Of a DNA stretch of 64,000 nucleotides, positions 53,638-63,353 are shown piece by piece. Under the pieces are notes generated by a model that saw nothing but the letters and a program-made list of their open reading frames with translations, did not search any database and was not told the DNA's origin. Each line of letters starts with the position of its first letter. Position 1 is the stretch's first letter. A program made the position numbers and the translations under genes. This stretch comes from Postechiella sp039985655 (GTDB taxonomy: Bacteria > Bacteroidota > Bacteroidia > Flavobacteriales > Flavobacteriaceae): positions 1 to 64,000 of the forward strand of contig JBDWSF010000013.1 of assembly GCA_039985655.1 (NCBI GenBank). Reading direction: 5' to 3'.

Positions 53638-55317
53638 ATGAAAGAACTTAATAAATACAGTAAAGCAGTTACTCAAGATTCTACACAGCCAGCAGCGCAA
53701 TCTATGTTATATGCTATTGGTTTTTCTGATGAAGATTTCCATAAACCTTTAGTCGGTATTGCTAGTACAGGTTTCGAAGGTAACCCGTGTAATATGCATT
53801 TAAATCATTTAGCTAAATTAGCTAAAGATGGAACAAAGAATGCAGATTTAGTAGGTCTTATCTTTAATACTATTGGTGTTTCTGATGGTATTTCTATGGG
53901 AACTCCAGGGATGAGATATTCATTACCATCTCGTGATGTTATTGCAGATTCTATGGAAACTGTTGTACAAGGGATGAGTTACGACGGATTGATTACTGTA
54001 GTAGGTTGCGATAAAAATATGCCAGGGGCGCTAATGGCGATGATTCGTTTAAATCGCCCTTCTATTTTAGTTTTTGGTGGAACAACAGATTCTGGATGTC
54101 ATGAAGGAAAGAAATTAGATATTGTATCTTCTTTTGAAGCTTGGGGATCTAAGGTTGCTGGAACCATGGAAGAAGCAGAATATAAAGAAATAATTAAAAA
54201 AGCAATTCCAGGTCAAGGTGCTTGTGGTGGTATGTATACTGCAAATACTATGGCATCTGCAATAGAAGCTTTAGGAATGGCCTTACCTTATAATTCATCT
54301 AATCCAGCAAGTAGTGAGCTTAAAAGAGCAGAATCTATAAAAGCAGGTGAATCGATGCGCTTATTACTTGAAAAAGATATTAAACCATTAGATATAATTA
54401 CGCGTAAATCTTTAGAAAACGCGATTCGTTTAGTCACTATTCTTGGTGGTTCTACAAATGCAGTATTACACTTCTTAGCCATTGCTAGATCTGCACAAAT
54501 AGATTTTACACTTAAAGATTTTCAAGATATTAGTGATAACACACCATTTATTGCCGATTTAAAACCAAGTGGTAAATATTTAATGGAAGATATACATGCT
54601 GTAGGCGGTATTCCAGCAGTATTAAAATACTTATTGAAAAAAGGATTATTACATGGCGATTGTTTAACCGTAACAGGGAAAACATTAGCAGAAAATTTAT
54701 TGGAGGTTCCAGATTTAGAGGAAGGGCAAGATGTTATTATGCCATTAGAAAATCCAATTAAGGCTACAGGTCATTTACGTATGTTATATGGTAATTTAGC
54801 AGAAGATGGTAGTGTTGCTAAAATTACAGGTAAAGAAGGATTAAGTTTTGTTGGAAAAGCAAAAGTTTTTGAAGGTGAGTATGCTGCCAATGACGGTATT
54901 CGTGATGGAAAAGTAGAGAGTGGAGATGTTGTTGTTATTCGTTACGAAGGTCCAAAAGGAGGTCCAGGAATGCCAGAAATGTTAAAGCCAACAGCTGCTA
55001 TTATGGGGGCTGGATTAGGTAAAGAAGTAGCATTAATTACAGATGGTCGTTTCTCTGGTGGAACGCACGGTTTTGTAGTAGGGCATATTACACCAGAAGC
55101 TCAAGAAGGTGGTACGATTGCTTTTGTAAAAGATGGCGATATGATTACTATTGATGCAGAAACAAATAGTATTTCTTTAGAAGTTTCAGAAGAAGAATTA
55201 CAAAAAAGAAGACAAAACTGGGTAGCACCAGCATTAAAATTCGATAGAGGTGTCCTTTATAAATATGCACGCTCGGTCTCATCGGCATCTAAAGGATGTG
55301 TTACCGATGAATTTTAA
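53638..55317 (+). CDS. ilvD: Dihydroxy-acid dehydratase
   Basis: A 559-residue Fe-S enzyme that dehydrates the dihydroxy acids in valine and isoleucine synthesis. The likely cluster cysteines are Cys51 (EGNPCNMHLN), Cys124 (VVGCDKNMPG) and Cys196 (GQGACGGMYTANTM). The C-terminal PKGGPGMPEMLKPT and RFSGGTHGFVVGHITPEA loops are typical. Full length; cytoplasmic. First structural gene after the attenuator. The acetolactate synthase large subunit gene starts 76 bp downstream. Confidence 0.97.
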   Translation: MKELNKYSKAVTQDSTQPAAQSMLYAIGFSDEDFHKPLVGIASTGFEGNPCNMHLNHLAKLAKDGTKNADLVGLIFNTIGVSDGISMGTPGMRYSLPSRDVIADSMETVVQGMSYDGLITVVGCDKNMPGALMAMIRLNRPSILVFGGTTDSGCHEGKKLDIVSSFEAWGSKVAGTMEEAEYKEIIKKAIPGQGACGGMYTANTMASAIEALGMALPYNSSNPASSELKRAESIKAGESMRLLLEKDIKPLDIITRKSLENAIRLVTILGGSTNAVLHFLAIARSAQIDFTLKDFQDISDNTPFIADLKPSGKYLMEDIHAVGGIPAVLKYLLKKGLLHGDCLTVTGKTLAENLLEVPDLEEGQDVIMPLENPIKATGHLRMLYGNLAEDGSVAKITGKEGLSFVGKAKVFEGEYAANDGIRDGKVESGDVVVIRYEGPKGGPGMPEMLKPTAAIMGAGLGKEVALITDGRFSGGTHGFVVGHITPEAQEGGTIAFVKDGDMITIDAETNSISLEVSEEELQKRRQNWVAPALKFDRGVLYKYARSVSSASKGCVTDEF

Positions 55318-55393
55318 TTAAACATTGCATTCCGAGTTTATACTGAGCGCAGTCGAAGTAAAAGCAGGAACCTCATTAATAAAGGTGAGAATT

Positions 55394-57127
55394 ATGAATA
55401 CAGAAACAGAAAATAAAATAAAACAAGTGGCAGAACAAACAGAACGTATTACGGGAGCTGAAGCCATTATAAGATGCTTACTAGCCGAAGGTGTAGATAT
55501 TCTTTACGGATATCCAGGTGGCGCTATTATGCCCGTTTATGACGAATTATATAAATATAGAGATCAAATACATCACGTATTAACACGTCATGAACAAGGT
55601 GCTGCACACGCTGCCCAAGGCTATGCGCGAATTTCTGGTAGAGTAGGTGTTGCTATGGCAACCTCCGGACCAGGAGCTACGAACTTAATAACTGGTATTG
55701 CAGATGCTCAAATAGATTCTACGCCGTTAGTTTGTATTACTGGGCAAGTCCCTTCAGCGTTGTTAGGAAGTGATGCCTTTCAAGAAACTGATATTGTAGG
55801 TATTTCTACGCCAGTTACTAAATGGAATCATCAAGTTACCAAAGCGTCTCAAATCCCTGAAGTGTTGGCTAAGGCATTTTATATTGCTAGGAGTGGACGT
55901 CCAGGACCTGTTTTAATAGATATTACAAAAGATGCTCAGTTTGAAGAGTTCGATTTTAAATATGAAAAATGTAAAGGTGTAAGGAGTTATATTCCTGTAC
56001 CAAAAACAGATCTTGAATCTGTTACTGCAGCAGCAGAATTAATTAATAACGCTAAAAAACCAATGATTGTTTGGGGACAAGGTGTTATTTTAGGTCAAGC
56101 TGAAGCAGAACTTAAAAAGGTTGTCGAAAAATCGGGTATTCCTGCGGCTTGGACTATCCTTGGTGCATCGGCATTACCAACATCACATCCTTTAAATATA
56201 GGAATGGTTGGCATGCACGGTAATTATGCGCCAAATAAATTAACGAACGAGTGCGATGTGCTTATTGCTATTGGTATGCGTTTTGACGATCGTGTTACCG
56301 GAAATTTAGCATCATACGCAAAGCAAGCTAAAGTCATTCATTTTGATATAGATCCTGCAGAGATTAACAAGAATGTACATGCAGATGTTGCTGTTTTAGG
56401 AAACTCTAAAGAAAGTTTAGCATTGTTATTAGAGCAATTAAATGAAAACTCTCATGAAGCTTGGCATCAAGAGTTTAAAGATTTATATGCTATTGAATTC
56501 GATAAAGTCATTAAAGACGATATTTCTCCAACCAAAGACGGGTTAACAATGGGAGAAGTAATAGAACAAATTAATATAGAAACTAAAGGAAATGCGGCTA
56601 TTGTATCTGATGTTGGACAGCATCAAATGATTGCATGTCGTTATTCTGAATTTAACGTTACTAAAAGTAATATTACTTCGGGTGGTTTAGGGACTATGGG
56701 CTTTGCATTACCAGCAGCAATAGGAGCGAAAATGGCAGCGCCAGAGCGCGAAGTTGTAGCTATTATTGGCGATGGTGGTTACCAAATGAATATTCAAGAG
56801 TTAGGCACTATTTTTCAGCAAAAAGCAGCAGTGAAAATAGTGGTGCTTAATAATGAGTTTTTAGGTATGGTGCGCCAGTGGCAACAGTTGTTTTTCGATA
56901 AGCGTTATGCGTCAACAGAAATGACAAATCCAAATTTTGTAGCCATTGCAGAAGGGTATTATATAAAAGCTAGAAAAGTAGTAAAGCGTGAAGAATTAGC
57001 AGATGCCGTTAAGGAAATGATAGAGTCAAAAGAGTCTTATTTCTTAGAGGTGTGTGTTGAAAAGGAAGGGAATGTATTTCCTATGATTCCTAGTGGGGCA
57101 TCGGTTTCAGATGTGCGTTTAAGCTAA
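55394..57127 (+). CDS. ilvB: Acetolactate synthase, large catalytic subunit
   Basis: A 577-residue ThDP enzyme that joins two pyruvates, or pyruvate and 2-oxobutyrate. The start at 55394 is preferred because the upstream frame to 55325 runs through an intergenic repeat-like sequence (ACTGAGCGCAGTCGAAGT). Motifs are YGYPGGAIMPVYDEL, the catalytic Glu67 in RHEQGAAHAAQGYAR, TSGPGATNL, and the ThDP-Mg motif GDGGYQMNIQELGT with NNEFLG. Full length. It works with IlvN, encoded 135 bp downstream. Confidence 0.97.
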   Translation: MNTETENKIKQVAEQTERITGAEAIIRCLLAEGVDILYGYPGGAIMPVYDELYKYRDQIHHVLTRHEQGAAHAAQGYARISGRVGVAMATSGPGATNLITGIADAQIDSTPLVCITGQVPSALLGSDAFQETDIVGISTPVTKWNHQVTKASQIPEVLAKAFYIARSGRPGPVLIDITKDAQFEEFDFKYEKCKGVRSYIPVPKTDLESVTAAAELINNAKKPMIVWGQGVILGQAEAELKKVVEKSGIPAAWTILGASALPTSHPLNIGMVGMHGNYAPNKLTNECDVLIAIGMRFDDRVTGNLASYAKQAKVIHFDIDPAEINKNVHADVAVLGNSKESLALLLEQLNENSHEAWHQEFKDLYAIEFDKVIKDDISPTKDGLTMGEVIEQINIETKGNAAIVSDVGQHQMIACRYSEFNVTKSNITSGGLGTMGFALPAAIGAKMAAPEREVVAIIGDGGYQMNIQELGTIFQQKAAVKIVVLNNEFLGMVRQWQQLFFDKRYASTEMTNPNFVAIAEGYYIKARKVVKREELADAVKEMIESKESYFLEVCVEKEGNVFPMIPSGASVSDVRLS

Positions 57128-57262
57128 ATTTAGAATAGAGAAAATAGAATAAAGAAAATAGACCGGAGTATAAAGATGGTAAATATATAGAATTGATGGT
57201 TTTTCCGCGAAAGCGATAACATCTTTTTCTCTAGCATCTTTTCTCTTTTATCTTTAATAGAA

Positions 57263-57796
57263 ATGGACGAAGAAATAAAAACATTAACGATTTCAATTTA
57301 TACCGAAAATAATATCGGTTTATTAAATCGTATTTCTGCGATTTTTCAGCGTAGAACAATAAACATTGAAAGTTTAACGACATCTCAATCTGAAATTGAA
57401 AATGTAAACAGGTTTGTTATTGTTGTAAATATTACAGAAACTCAGGCTAAGAAAATTGTTGGTCAGTTCGAAAAGCAAATCGAAGTTATTCGTGCGTATT
57501 ATCACACCGACGAGGAGACTATTTATACAGAGTCTTGCATGTTTAAAATCAAATCAAATTTATTGTTTGAAGAACCTCAAATTCAAAACATAATAAAAGA
57601 TAGTAACTCAAGAATAGTTACTGTTAATAAAGAGTTTTTTGTGCTAGAAAAATCTGGTAGAAGAAACGAAATAGAATCTTTACGTCGAGACTTAAGTACT
57701 TTTGGTATTATGCAGTTTGTGCGTTCTGGGCGTATTGCAGTAACAAAAGATAAAATGAAAGTAACAGAAATGCTTAGTGCATTCAATAATCAATAA
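57263..57796 (+). CDS. ilvN: Acetolactate synthase, small regulatory subunit
   Basis: A 177-residue regulatory subunit. It opens with an ACT domain (LTISIYTENNIGLLNRISAI followed by FQRRTINIESL) that senses valine and stimulates IlvB. The C-terminal half is the second conserved domain (ALS_ss_C type), with RDLSTFGIMQFVRSGRIAV. The 135-bp gap before it is AT-rich and holds A/G-rich and T/C-rich tracts in roughly inverted arrangement. Its end nearly touches ilvC. Confidence 0.94.
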   Translation: MDEEIKTLTISIYTENNIGLLNRISAIFQRRTINIESLTTSQSEIENVNRFVIVVNITETQAKKIVGQFEKQIEVIRAYYHTDEETIYTESCMFKIKSNLLFEEPQIQNIIKDSNSRIVTVNKEFFVLEKSGRRNEIESLRRDLSTFGIMQFVRSGRIAVTKDKMKVTEMLSAFNNQ

Positions 57797-57809
57797 CACA
57801 ATTATTAAA

Positions 57810-59285
57810 ATGGGAAATTATTTTAACACACTATCTTTAAGAGATAAATTAAATCAATTATCGAAGTGTAGGTTTATGGACGCTTCAGAATTTGAAGATG
57901 GAGTAAATGCTTTAAAAGGTAAAAAAATGGTCATCGTAGGTTGCGGTGCACAAGGATTAAATCAAGGATTAAACATGAGAGATTCTGGTTTAGATATTTC
58001 TTATGCGTTGCGTGATGCTGCTATTGCAGAAAAACGTCAATCTTTTATAAATGCATCAGAGAATGGATTTGTAGTTGGTACTTACCAAGAATTAATTCCT
58101 ACTGCAGATGTTGTGTTAAATTTAACGCCAGATAAGCAACACACAAGTGTTGTAAAAGCGGTGATGCCTTTAATGAAAAAAGGAGCAACATTAACGTATT
58201 CTCATGGTTTTAATATCGTTGAAGAAGGCACGCAAGTTCGTGAAGATCTTACGGTTATTATGGTGGCGCCAAAATGTCCAGGAACAGAAGTTCGTGAAGA
58301 ATATAAAAGAGGTTTTGGAGTGCCAACATTAATTGCTGTACACGAAGAAAACGATCCAGAAGGAAAAGGTTGGGCGCAAGCTAAAGCTTATGCTGTAGGT
58401 ACTGGTGGTGATAGAGCAGGTGTATTAGCATCTTCTTTTATTGCTGAGGTAAAATCTGATTTAATGGGAGAACAAACCATTCTTTGTGGATTATTACAAA
58501 CGGGATCTATCCTTTGTTTCGACAAAATGATTGAAAAAGGAATTGATGCTGGATATGCTTCAAAATTGATTCAATATGGATGGGAAACGATCACTGAAGG
58601 TCTTAAATATGGTGGTATTACCAACATGATGGATCGTCTTTCTAATACAGCCAAAATTAAAGCTTTTGAATTATCAGAAGAATTAAAAGATATTATGCGT
58701 CCGTTATTCCAAAAGCATATGGATGACATTATTGAAGGGAACTTCTCTGCTGGAATGATGGCAGATTGGGCTAACGATGATAAAGATTTATTAGGTTGGA
58801 GAGCTGCAACTGCAGAAACTGCCTTTGAAAAAACACCTGCTGGAGATGTTGAGATTTCTGAGCAAGAGTTTTATGATAATGGAGTGTTAATGGTAGCTAT
58901 GGTAAGAGCTGGTGTTGAGTTAGCTTTTGAAGCAATGACCGATTCTGGAATTATTGAAGCTTCTGCATACTACGAATCTTTACACGAAACACCACTTATT
59001 GCAAATACAATTGCAAGAAAGAAATTATACGAAATGAACTCTGTGATTTCGGATACTGCTGAATACGGATGTTACTTATTCGATCACGCATGTAAGCCTT
59101 TATTAACAGATTTCATGAAAACTATTGATACAGATGTTATTGGTAAAGCTTATGCTACAGATAATGGAGCAGGAGTAGATAACGCTAAATTAATCGAAGT
59201 AAATGCTGCATTAAGAAATCACCCAGTAGAAAAAGTAGGTGAGTTTTTAAGAGCATCTATGACAGCTATGAAGCCAATAGTATAA
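57810..59285 (+). CDS. ilvC: Ketol-acid reductoisomerase, class II (long)
   Basis: A 491-residue NADPH-dependent enzyme that converts acetolactate into dihydroxyisovalerate. The size equals that of the E. coli-type long KARI, with the duplicated C-terminal knotted domain. The start at 57810 (MGNYFNTLSLRDKLNQL) is preferred over a frame that would overlap ilvN. Seen are VIVGCGAQGLNQGLNMRDSG (dinucleotide binding), APKCPGTEVREEYKRGFGVP and MGEQTILCGLLQTG. Four of the operon's enzymes act in sequence with it. A short palindrome follows the gene. Confidence 0.97.
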   Translation: MGNYFNTLSLRDKLNQLSKCRFMDASEFEDGVNALKGKKMVIVGCGAQGLNQGLNMRDSGLDISYALRDAAIAEKRQSFINASENGFVVGTYQELIPTADVVLNLTPDKQHTSVVKAVMPLMKKGATLTYSHGFNIVEEGTQVREDLTVIMVAPKCPGTEVREEYKRGFGVPTLIAVHEENDPEGKGWAQAKAYAVGTGGDRAGVLASSFIAEVKSDLMGEQTILCGLLQTGSILCFDKMIEKGIDAGYASKLIQYGWETITEGLKYGGITNMMDRLSNTAKIKAFELSEELKDIMRPLFQKHMDDIIEGNFSAGMMADWANDDKDLLGWRAATAETAFEKTPAGDVEISEQEFYDNGVLMVAMVRAGVELAFEAMTDSGIIEASAYYESLHETPLIANTIARKKLYEMNSVISDTAEYGCYLFDHACKPLLTDFMKTIDTDVIGKAYATDNGAGVDNAKLIEVNAALRNHPVEKVGEFLRASMTAMKPIV

Positions 59286-59350
59286 AAATACACCACAGCT
59301 AATTATTACTAACTAAACTAGCTAACTAACACATTAATTTGTGTACACGG

Positions 59351-59375
59351 CCTGTCAAACTTAAACCTTGACAGG
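59351..59375. repeat. Palindrome after ilvC
   Basis: CCTGTCAA (59351-59358) pairs with TTGACAGG (59368-59375). It is a relative of the 32-bp palindrome at 34307-34338 and may act as a terminator or mRNA end. Confidence 0.6.
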
Positions 59376-59567
59376 TCTTCTTGTTTAAAGTCATGGAAAT
59401 ACACGATTAAAAATGTTTAATTATGTAAAATATTTTTAATTAAAAAAATAATTCCTCATCATATCCTACAGGCCTTGTTCTGACCTTGTAAGTATTAGAA
59501 TTAAATAAAACAAAAATAATTAGAAGTTTAAGCGTCAAAATTAGATTAATCAATAATTCAAAACAAA

Positions 59568-60833
59568 ATGAATCAGGAAAAACAAATATATTTTCCTAGT
59601 ATAGAGGATATAAAAAAGGCTGCAGAAACGATTAAAAACGTTTCGTCTGTGACGCCATTAAGTCCTAGTTTGAGGTTTTCTAAAACCTATCAATCTAATG
59701 TGTTTTTTAAAAGAGAAGACTTGCAACAAGTCCGTTCTTATAAAATTCGAGGCGCATATAATAAAATTAGCACACTAACGACTACCGAGTCTAAAAACGG
59801 AGTGGTTTGTGCAAGTGCTGGAAATCATGCGCAAGGTGTTGCGTTATCTTGCAAACTTTTAAAAATTAGAGGAACTATTTTTATGCCAATGCCAACCCCA
59901 AAACAAAAGGTGGCACAGGTTAAAATGTTTGGCGAAGGTTATATTGAGATAAAACTTGAAGGTGATACATTTGATGATGCTTTTGAGGCTGCAAAGTTTG
60001 AATGTGAGGAGCTTAATAAAGTTTTTATTCATCCATTTAATGATGAAAAAGTAATTGAAGGACAGGCCACGGTTGGTTTAGAGATTTTGGAGCAATTTGA
60101 AAAGCCAATTGACTATGTATTTATACCAGTTGGTGGTGGCGGACTAGCATCAGGGCTATCAACGATTTTTAAAGCCTTGTCGCCAAACACCAAAATTATT
60201 GGAGTAGAGCCAGCAGGTGCGCCATCTATGTCGATGTCGATCAAGAATAATATGAATACTCAGATTGAAGACATAGAAAAATTTATTGATGGCGCGGCAG
60301 TAAAACGTGTTGGTGATCTGAATTTTTCTATTTGTAAGCAAAACCTTGACGAGATGATTACCATTCCAGAAGGGAAAGTGTGTCAAACTATTTTAGATTT
60401 GTATAATAGAGATGCCATAGTGGTAGAACCAGCAGGTGCATTAAGCATTACGGCTTTAGACTTTTATAAAGAAGACATAAAAGGAAAAAATGTAATTTGT
60501 GTAATAAGCGGCAGTAATAACGATATTACTCGTACGGCCGAAATTAAAGAACGTGCCTTATTGTTCGCGAATTTAAAACACTATTTTATCGTAAAATTTC
60601 CACAACGTGCAGGAGCGCTAAAAGAATTTGTAGTTGATATTTTAGGTCCAAATGATGATATCACACATTTTGAATATGTTAAAAAAACGAATAGAGAAAA
60701 TGGATCTGCAGTTGTTGGTATCGAATTAAAATCTGCTGATGATTTAGAACCATTAATGAATAGAATGAAAACGCAGAATTTTTATGGTGATTACCTAAAT
60801 AATAAACCAAATTTGTTCCAATTTTTGGTATAA
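59568..60833 (+). CDS. ilvA: Threonine ammonia-lyase (threonine dehydratase)
   Basis: This 421-residue PLP enzyme makes 2-oxobutyrate from threonine, the entry to isoleucine synthesis. Lys59 in SYKIRGAYNKI is the PLP lysine, and GGGGLASGLS is the phosphate-binding loop. The C-terminal 85 residues form a single ACT-like domain (FIVKFPQRAGALKEFVVDIL), shorter than the two-ACT E. coli enzyme, so feedback by isoleucine is likely but may differ. It stands 282 bp after ilvC, probably in the same transcript or with its own promoter. Confidence 0.96.
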   Translation: MNQEKQIYFPSIEDIKKAAETIKNVSSVTPLSPSLRFSKTYQSNVFFKREDLQQVRSYKIRGAYNKISTLTTTESKNGVVCASAGNHAQGVALSCKLLKIRGTIFMPMPTPKQKVAQVKMFGEGYIEIKLEGDTFDDAFEAAKFECEELNKVFIHPFNDEKVIEGQATVGLEILEQFEKPIDYVFIPVGGGGLASGLSTIFKALSPNTKIIGVEPAGAPSMSMSIKNNMNTQIEDIEKFIDGAAVKRVGDLNFSICKQNLDEMITIPEGKVCQTILDLYNRDAIVVEPAGALSITALDFYKEDIKGKNVICVISGSNNDITRTAEIKERALLFANLKHYFIVKFPQRAGALKEFVVDILGPNDDITHFEYVKKTNRENGSAVVGIELKSADDLEPLMNRMKTQNFYGDYLNNKPNLFQFLV

Positions 60834-60858
60834 TACATCCTCATTAATTTAAGAAAAA

Positions 60859-60876
60859 CCCGAAATCGTTTTCGTT
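60859..60876. promoter_or_regulatory. Operator-like palindrome upstream of gapN
   Basis: Core CGAAATCGTTTTCGTT differs by one base from CGAAAACGTTTTCGTT in the palindrome at 1194-1213. It lies about 100 bp before gapN. A shared LacI-family-like regulator is possible. Confidence 0.4.
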
Positions 60877-60976
60877 GTGATTTAGCCATTTATGCGTATT
60901 TTGAATATGCTTTCTATGATATTTTCATTTACTTTGATTAAACTAAACAGTTAATTCAACTTAATAAAATCGTATT

Positions 60977-62554
60977 ATGGAAATTCCAGAAGCATATAAA
61001 ATAACTAAACTTGTACATCAAAAAACATATTTAGTTGATGGAGAATTAAAACAATGGACAGGTGAAACTGCAGAAGTTTATTCGACAATATCATCTACTA
61101 AAGATTATAAACCAACCTTATTAGGAACCATTCCTCAATTAGACGAAGCAGCAGCTATGTCGGCTTTAAAGTCTGCAACCAGTGCTTATGGTAAAGGTCA
61201 AGGTTTATGGCCAACAATGAAAGTTGTAGATCGAATTGCTTGCATGGAAAAGTTTGTAGAACAAATGAAAACCAAGCGAGAAGAAGTTGTTAAACTTTTG
61301 ATGTGGGAAATTGGTAAAAATTTACCTGATTCTGAAAAGGAGTTCGATAGAACGATCGATTATATTTACGATACTATCGAAGCTTATAAACAAATCGATC
61401 GCGATTCAGCCAAGTTCGAAAAAAACTCAGGTGTTTATGCGCATATTCGCCGTGGACCATTAGGAACTGTTTTATGTTTAGGGCCATATAATTATCCGTT
61501 AAACGAAACCTTTACATTACTTATTCCTGCTTTAATAATGGGAAATCCTGTTATTTTTAAGCCTGCAAAAATAGGCGTATTACTTATTTCACCTTTATTA
61601 GAAGCGTTTCAAAATAGTTTTCCAAAAGGCGTCGTAAATATCGTTTATGGACGCGGTCGTGTTATAGCAACGCCAATTATGCAATCGGGTAAAATAGATG
61701 TACTCGCTTTAATAGGAAATAGTAAATCTGCTAATGCGTTACAAGCGCAACACCCTAAAGGAAATAGGTTGCGTATGGTTTTAGGTTTAGAAGCTAAAAA
61801 CCCTGCTATAGTATTGGCAGATGCCGATTTAGATTTAGCAGTAGATGAGTGTATTGCTGGATCTTTGTCTTTTAACGGACAACGTTGTACAGCCTTAAAA
61901 GTATTATACGTTCACGAATCTGTTGTAGAAGAGTTTAATAGACGATTTGCTTTTAAAGTAGACCAACTTAAATTTGGAAATCCATGGGAGTCTGGAGTAA
62001 AATTAACACCGTTACCAGAAGCTGATAAACCAGCATATATTCAAGAATTAATTGACGATGCCAAAGAAAAAGGAGCTCGTATTCTAAATAAAAAAGGAGG
62101 AGATACTTCTGATAATTTTATTTTTCCTGCAGTTTTATATCCTGTGACAAAAAATATGCGTGTTTTTGAAGAGGAACAGTTTGGACCCGTAGTGCCTATT
62201 GTTTCTTTTTCTGATATTGATGAGCCTTTAGACGATATGGCAGAATCTAATTATGGACAACAAGTGAGTTTGTTTGGGAAAAATGTAAATACATTATCAC
62301 CATTAATAGATACTTTAGTGAATTTGGTATGTCGTGTAAATTTAAATAGTTCTTGCCAACGTGGACCAGATGTGTACCCATTTACAGGACGAAAAGATTC
62401 CGCATATGGTACATTAAGTGTACACGATGCGTTAAGGTCGTTTTCTATTAGAACATTTGTAGCGTCAAAGGATAACGATTATAACAATGCGATTCTAAAT
62501 GAATTATTAGAAAAGAAAACATCTAATTTTATTAGTACAGATTATATTTTATAA
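60977..62554 (+). CDS. gapN: NADP-dependent glyceraldehyde-3-phosphate dehydrogenase (GapN-like)
   Basis: A 525-residue aldehyde dehydrogenase fold of the non-phosphorylating GAPDH type, oxidising glyceraldehyde-3-phosphate directly to 3-phosphoglycerate and making NADPH. Catalytic residues are Asn172 (GPYNYPLNET), Glu272 (LGLEAKNPAIVL) and Cys304 (NGQRCTALK). The closing SCQRGPDVYPFTGRKDSAYG is typical for GapN. It bypasses the ATP-yielding step of glycolysis. An operator-like palindrome lies upstream; the azurin gene lies downstream with its own promoter. Confidence 0.9.
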   Translation: MEIPEAYKITKLVHQKTYLVDGELKQWTGETAEVYSTISSTKDYKPTLLGTIPQLDEAAAMSALKSATSAYGKGQGLWPTMKVVDRIACMEKFVEQMKTKREEVVKLLMWEIGKNLPDSEKEFDRTIDYIYDTIEAYKQIDRDSAKFEKNSGVYAHIRRGPLGTVLCLGPYNYPLNETFTLLIPALIMGNPVIFKPAKIGVLLISPLLEAFQNSFPKGVVNIVYGRGRVIATPIMQSGKIDVLALIGNSKSANALQAQHPKGNRLRMVLGLEAKNPAIVLADADLDLAVDECIAGSLSFNGQRCTALKVLYVHESVVEEFNRRFAFKVDQLKFGNPWESGVKLTPLPEADKPAYIQELIDDAKEKGARILNKKGGDTSDNFIFPAVLYPVTKNMRVFEEEQFGPVVPIVSFSDIDEPLDDMAESNYGQQVSLFGKNVNTLSPLIDTLVNLVCRVNLNSSCQRGPDVYPFTGRKDSAYGTLSVHDALRSFSIRTFVASKDNDYNNAILNELLEKKTSNFISTDYIL

Positions 62555-62639
62555 TTCGATACCATATAATGAATAATGCGTTTTTAAGTGCAATTTTTTT
62601 CAATGAATAAAATTGTACAACATTAATTGTATATATGTT

Positions 62640-62647
62640 TATATTTG
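62640..62647 (+). promoter_or_regulatory. -7 box TATATTTG of the azurin promoter
   Basis: Matches TAnnTTTG and ends 29 bp before the preferred azurin ATG at 62677. This supports that start, since the longer frame begins at 62635 inside the promoter. Confidence 0.6.
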
Positions 62648-62676
62648 ATGAGATAAAAATGATTAAAAGAATATAT

Positions 62677-63192
62677 ATGAAAACAATTAAGTACGTATTA
62701 GCATCTGTTTTTGCTTTAACAATTTTGGTGAGCTGTGGAGGAGAAAAGAAGAAAGAAGAAAAAAAACCAGAGAAAGTAAAGCTTGGTGTTAAGAAAGAAG
62801 TAAAGCAAGTAGAAAATGAAATTGCCGAAATTGTAATTTCTGGTGATGACTTAATGAAGTTTGACAAATCTGAAATTAAAGTAAAAGCAGGACAAAAAGT
62901 AAAAATAACTTTAAGGCATAAAGGAAAGTTAGATTTAAATGTAATGGGACATAATTTTGTGCTTCTTAAGAAAGGGACTAGTATAGCTGCTTTCGCAAGA
63001 AAAGCTGCGGTGTCTAAAGATAATCAATACATCCCTAAAGATACGCAAGATGTTATTGCTCATACAGGTTTAGTTGGTGCTGGTCAGACAACCTCTGTGG
63101 AATTTGTTGCTCCAGAAGCAGGGACTTATGATTTTTTATGTAGTTTTCCTGGGCATTATGCTATGATGAAAGGTAAGTTTATCGTAGAGTAG
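62677..63192 (+). CDS. Azurin-like copper lipoprotein
   Basis: This 171-residue lipoprotein has signal VLASVFALTILVSC with lipidated Cys20, followed by a Lys/Glu-rich linker to about residue 48. The azurin domain has the four copper ligands in canonical spacing: His92 (VMGHNFVLL), Cys155, His160 and Met164 (FLCSFPGHYAMMKGKF). It is a type 1 blue-copper electron carrier anchored to a membrane, probably feeding a terminal oxidase or receiving electrons from a dehydrogenase. A terminator follows, and a PVC-type lipoprotein gene comes next. Confidence 0.95.
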   Translation: MKTIKYVLASVFALTILVSCGGEKKKEEKKPEKVKLGVKKEVKQVENEIAEIVISGDDLMKFDKSEIKVKAGQKVKITLRHKGKLDLNVMGHNFVLLKKGTSIAAFARKAAVSKDNQYIPKDTQDVIAHTGLVGAGQTTSVEFVAPEAGTYDFLCSFPGHYAMMKGKFIVE

Positions 63193-63226
63193 GAGGTTTA
63201 TTATAAAACTAAAGTATTACTATAAC

Positions 63227-63264
63227 AAATGCTCCTAATTGAAAAAGTTAAGGAGCATTTATTT
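63227..63264 (+). terminator. Terminator after azurin
   Basis: AAATGCTCCTAA (63227-63238) pairs with TTAAGGAGCATTT (one bulged A), followed by ATTTT. Confidence 0.75.
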
Positions 63265-63328
63265 TAAGTATGAATGATAGTTTATAACAAATGATTCATG
63301 ATTTATGAGTGAGAAATCTACATGTTTA

Positions 63329-63336
63329 TATATTTG
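63329..63336 (+). promoter_or_regulatory. -7 box TATATTTG of the last gene
   Basis: Identical octamer to the azurin promoter, ending 17 bp before the ATG at 63354. Confidence 0.6.
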
Positions 63337-63353
63337 ATTAAATAAAAAAAATA

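Noticed and set aside
57128..57262. Regulatory RNA between ilvB and ilvN
   Set aside because: Only purine-rich and pyrimidine-rich tracts that could pair loosely; no recognised motif or terminator.
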